Below, in pieces: positions 5,795-6,089 of a stretch of 6,089 nucleotides of DNA (position 1 is its first letter; every line of letters starts with the position of its first letter). The notes beneath the pieces were generated by a model. The model was given only the letters and a program-made list of their open reading frames with translations, was not told the origin of the DNA and searched no databases. A program made the translations under genes and the position numbers. The stretch is taken from assembly GCA_002329325.1 (NCBI GenBank), contig DCTX01000012.1, positions 6,615-12,703 of the forward strand. Direction: 5' to 3'. The stretch comes from Anaerolineales bacterium UBA1429. GTDB taxonomy: Bacteria; Chloroflexota; Anaerolineae; UBA1429.

Positions 5795-5901
5795 GTGTGC
5801 CCAGGCCCGCACGAGGGCGCATTGCGATGGAGGCACTGGGCGCCAGCGCGAGGCCCCGACGAGGCCCGTCCGCCGACGCAGCACCGTGGGTGTCGCCCTC
5901 T

Positions 5902-5980
5902 CCCCCACGAGCGTCACGCGCAGGCGACGTGTCTCCGCCCCCTCTCCCGTGTGCGGGAGAAAGCAGGGGGGTGAGGGCCA
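5902..5980. repeat. Intergenic palindromic repeat, copy 1
   Basis: This unit of about 79 nt begins CCCCCACGAGCGTCACGCGC and ends GTGAGGGCCA. In its middle a 7-bp perfect hairpin, TCTCCCG (5943-5949) with CGGGAGA (5954-5960) and a TGTG loop, is flanked by C and G runs. A second copy in the same orientation begins 107 nt further on. The CCCTCTCCC...GGGAGAGGG...GTGAGGG style resembles the REP-like palindromes found between genes in many GC-rich bacteria. A further CCCTCTCCC at 5896-5904, just before the unit, may be the remnant of another copy. Confidence 0.75.
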
Positions 5981-6008
5981 CTCCCGCGCATCACCTGCGC
6001 CACCCCCG

Positions 6009-6089
6009 CCCCCACGAGCGTCACGCGCCGCCGGCGAGTCTGCCCCCCCTCTCCCGCGTGCGGGAGAGGGGGAAGGGGGGTGAGGGCCA
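6009..6089. repeat. Intergenic palindromic repeat, copy 2
   Basis: This unit of about 81 nt shares its first 20 bases exactly with copy 1 and ends with the same GTGAGGGCCA, which is also the last base of the window. Its hairpin is longer than in copy 1: CCCCCTCTCCCG (6045-6056) pairs with CGGGAGAGGGGG (6061-6072), 12 perfect pairs around a CGTG loop. The two copies are direct repeats separated by a 28-nt spacer (5981-6008). There is no T tract, so an intrinsic terminator is not supported on the plus strand. Confidence 0.75.

Larger units (their letters stand above)
5758..6089. other. Gene-free stretch holding the ltaE promoter and two repeat copies
   Basis: I see no credible gene in these 332 bases. 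Open frames here have translations dominated by Pro, Arg, Gly and Ala and run straight through the repeat hairpins. From 5795 to about 5890 I see only GC-rich sequence without recognisable signals. Confidence 0.7.

Noticed and set aside
5684..6083. Short open frames on both strands at the right end.
   Set aside because: They run through the palindromic repeats, and their translations are repeat by-products without ribosome binding sites or domains.
5902..6089. CRISPR array.
   Set aside because: There are only two units of about 80 nt with differing internal sequence and one 28-nt spacer, and no cas genes, so it does not fit a CRISPR array.

Overview
This is a GC-rich bacterial window with seven protein-coding genes in two converging blocks and a repeat-bearing end. 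Gene content and style (a small standalone SWIM zinc-finger protein, near-consensus sigma-70-type promoters, strong AGGAGG ribosome binding sites, CCCTCTCCC-type intergenic palindromes) would fit a Chloroflexota-like bacterium. That placement is a weak inference, because no rRNA or marker gene is present.

Plus-strand block (1-3027): the 3' part of an FGGY sugar kinase, probably sedoheptulokinase-like (1-731). A gene-free stretch (732-954) follows, with a near-perfect promoter (TTGACA-17-TATACT) and a leader that folds into two abutting hairpins, the second ending in a T-rich tract like an intrinsic terminator. Next come an 80-residue SWIM zinc-finger protein (955-1197), an FAD-dependent amine-oxidase/HemY-like oxidoreductase (1300-2628) and holo-ACP synthase acpS (2653-3027). 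The last two are 24 nt apart and look co-transcribed.

Minus-strand block (5727 down to 3024): a low-specificity L-threonine aldolase (4687-5727), a small amino-methyltransferase with SPPY and DPFAGFGTT motifs (3983-4675), and a Gfo/Idh/MocA-type oxidoreductase (3024-3935). Spacings of 11 and 47 nt suggest one operon read from a promoter near 5766-5794. Its last stop codon overlaps the acpS stop codon in a shared CTAG, so the two blocks collide with no room for a terminator between them.

Right end (5758-6089): no gene. After the aldolase promoter it holds two direct copies of a repeat of about 80 nt, each with a CTCCCG/CGGGAG hairpin and ending GTGAGGGCCA. The window stops exactly at the end of the second copy.

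The genes look like mixed housekeeping and accessory metabolism: sugar phosphorylation, redox chemistry, activation of acyl carrier protein, amino-acid cleavage, and an orphan methyltransferase. I see no obvious defence system, mobile element, CRISPR array, tRNA or rRNA. The most unexplained element is the structured leader before the SWIM gene.
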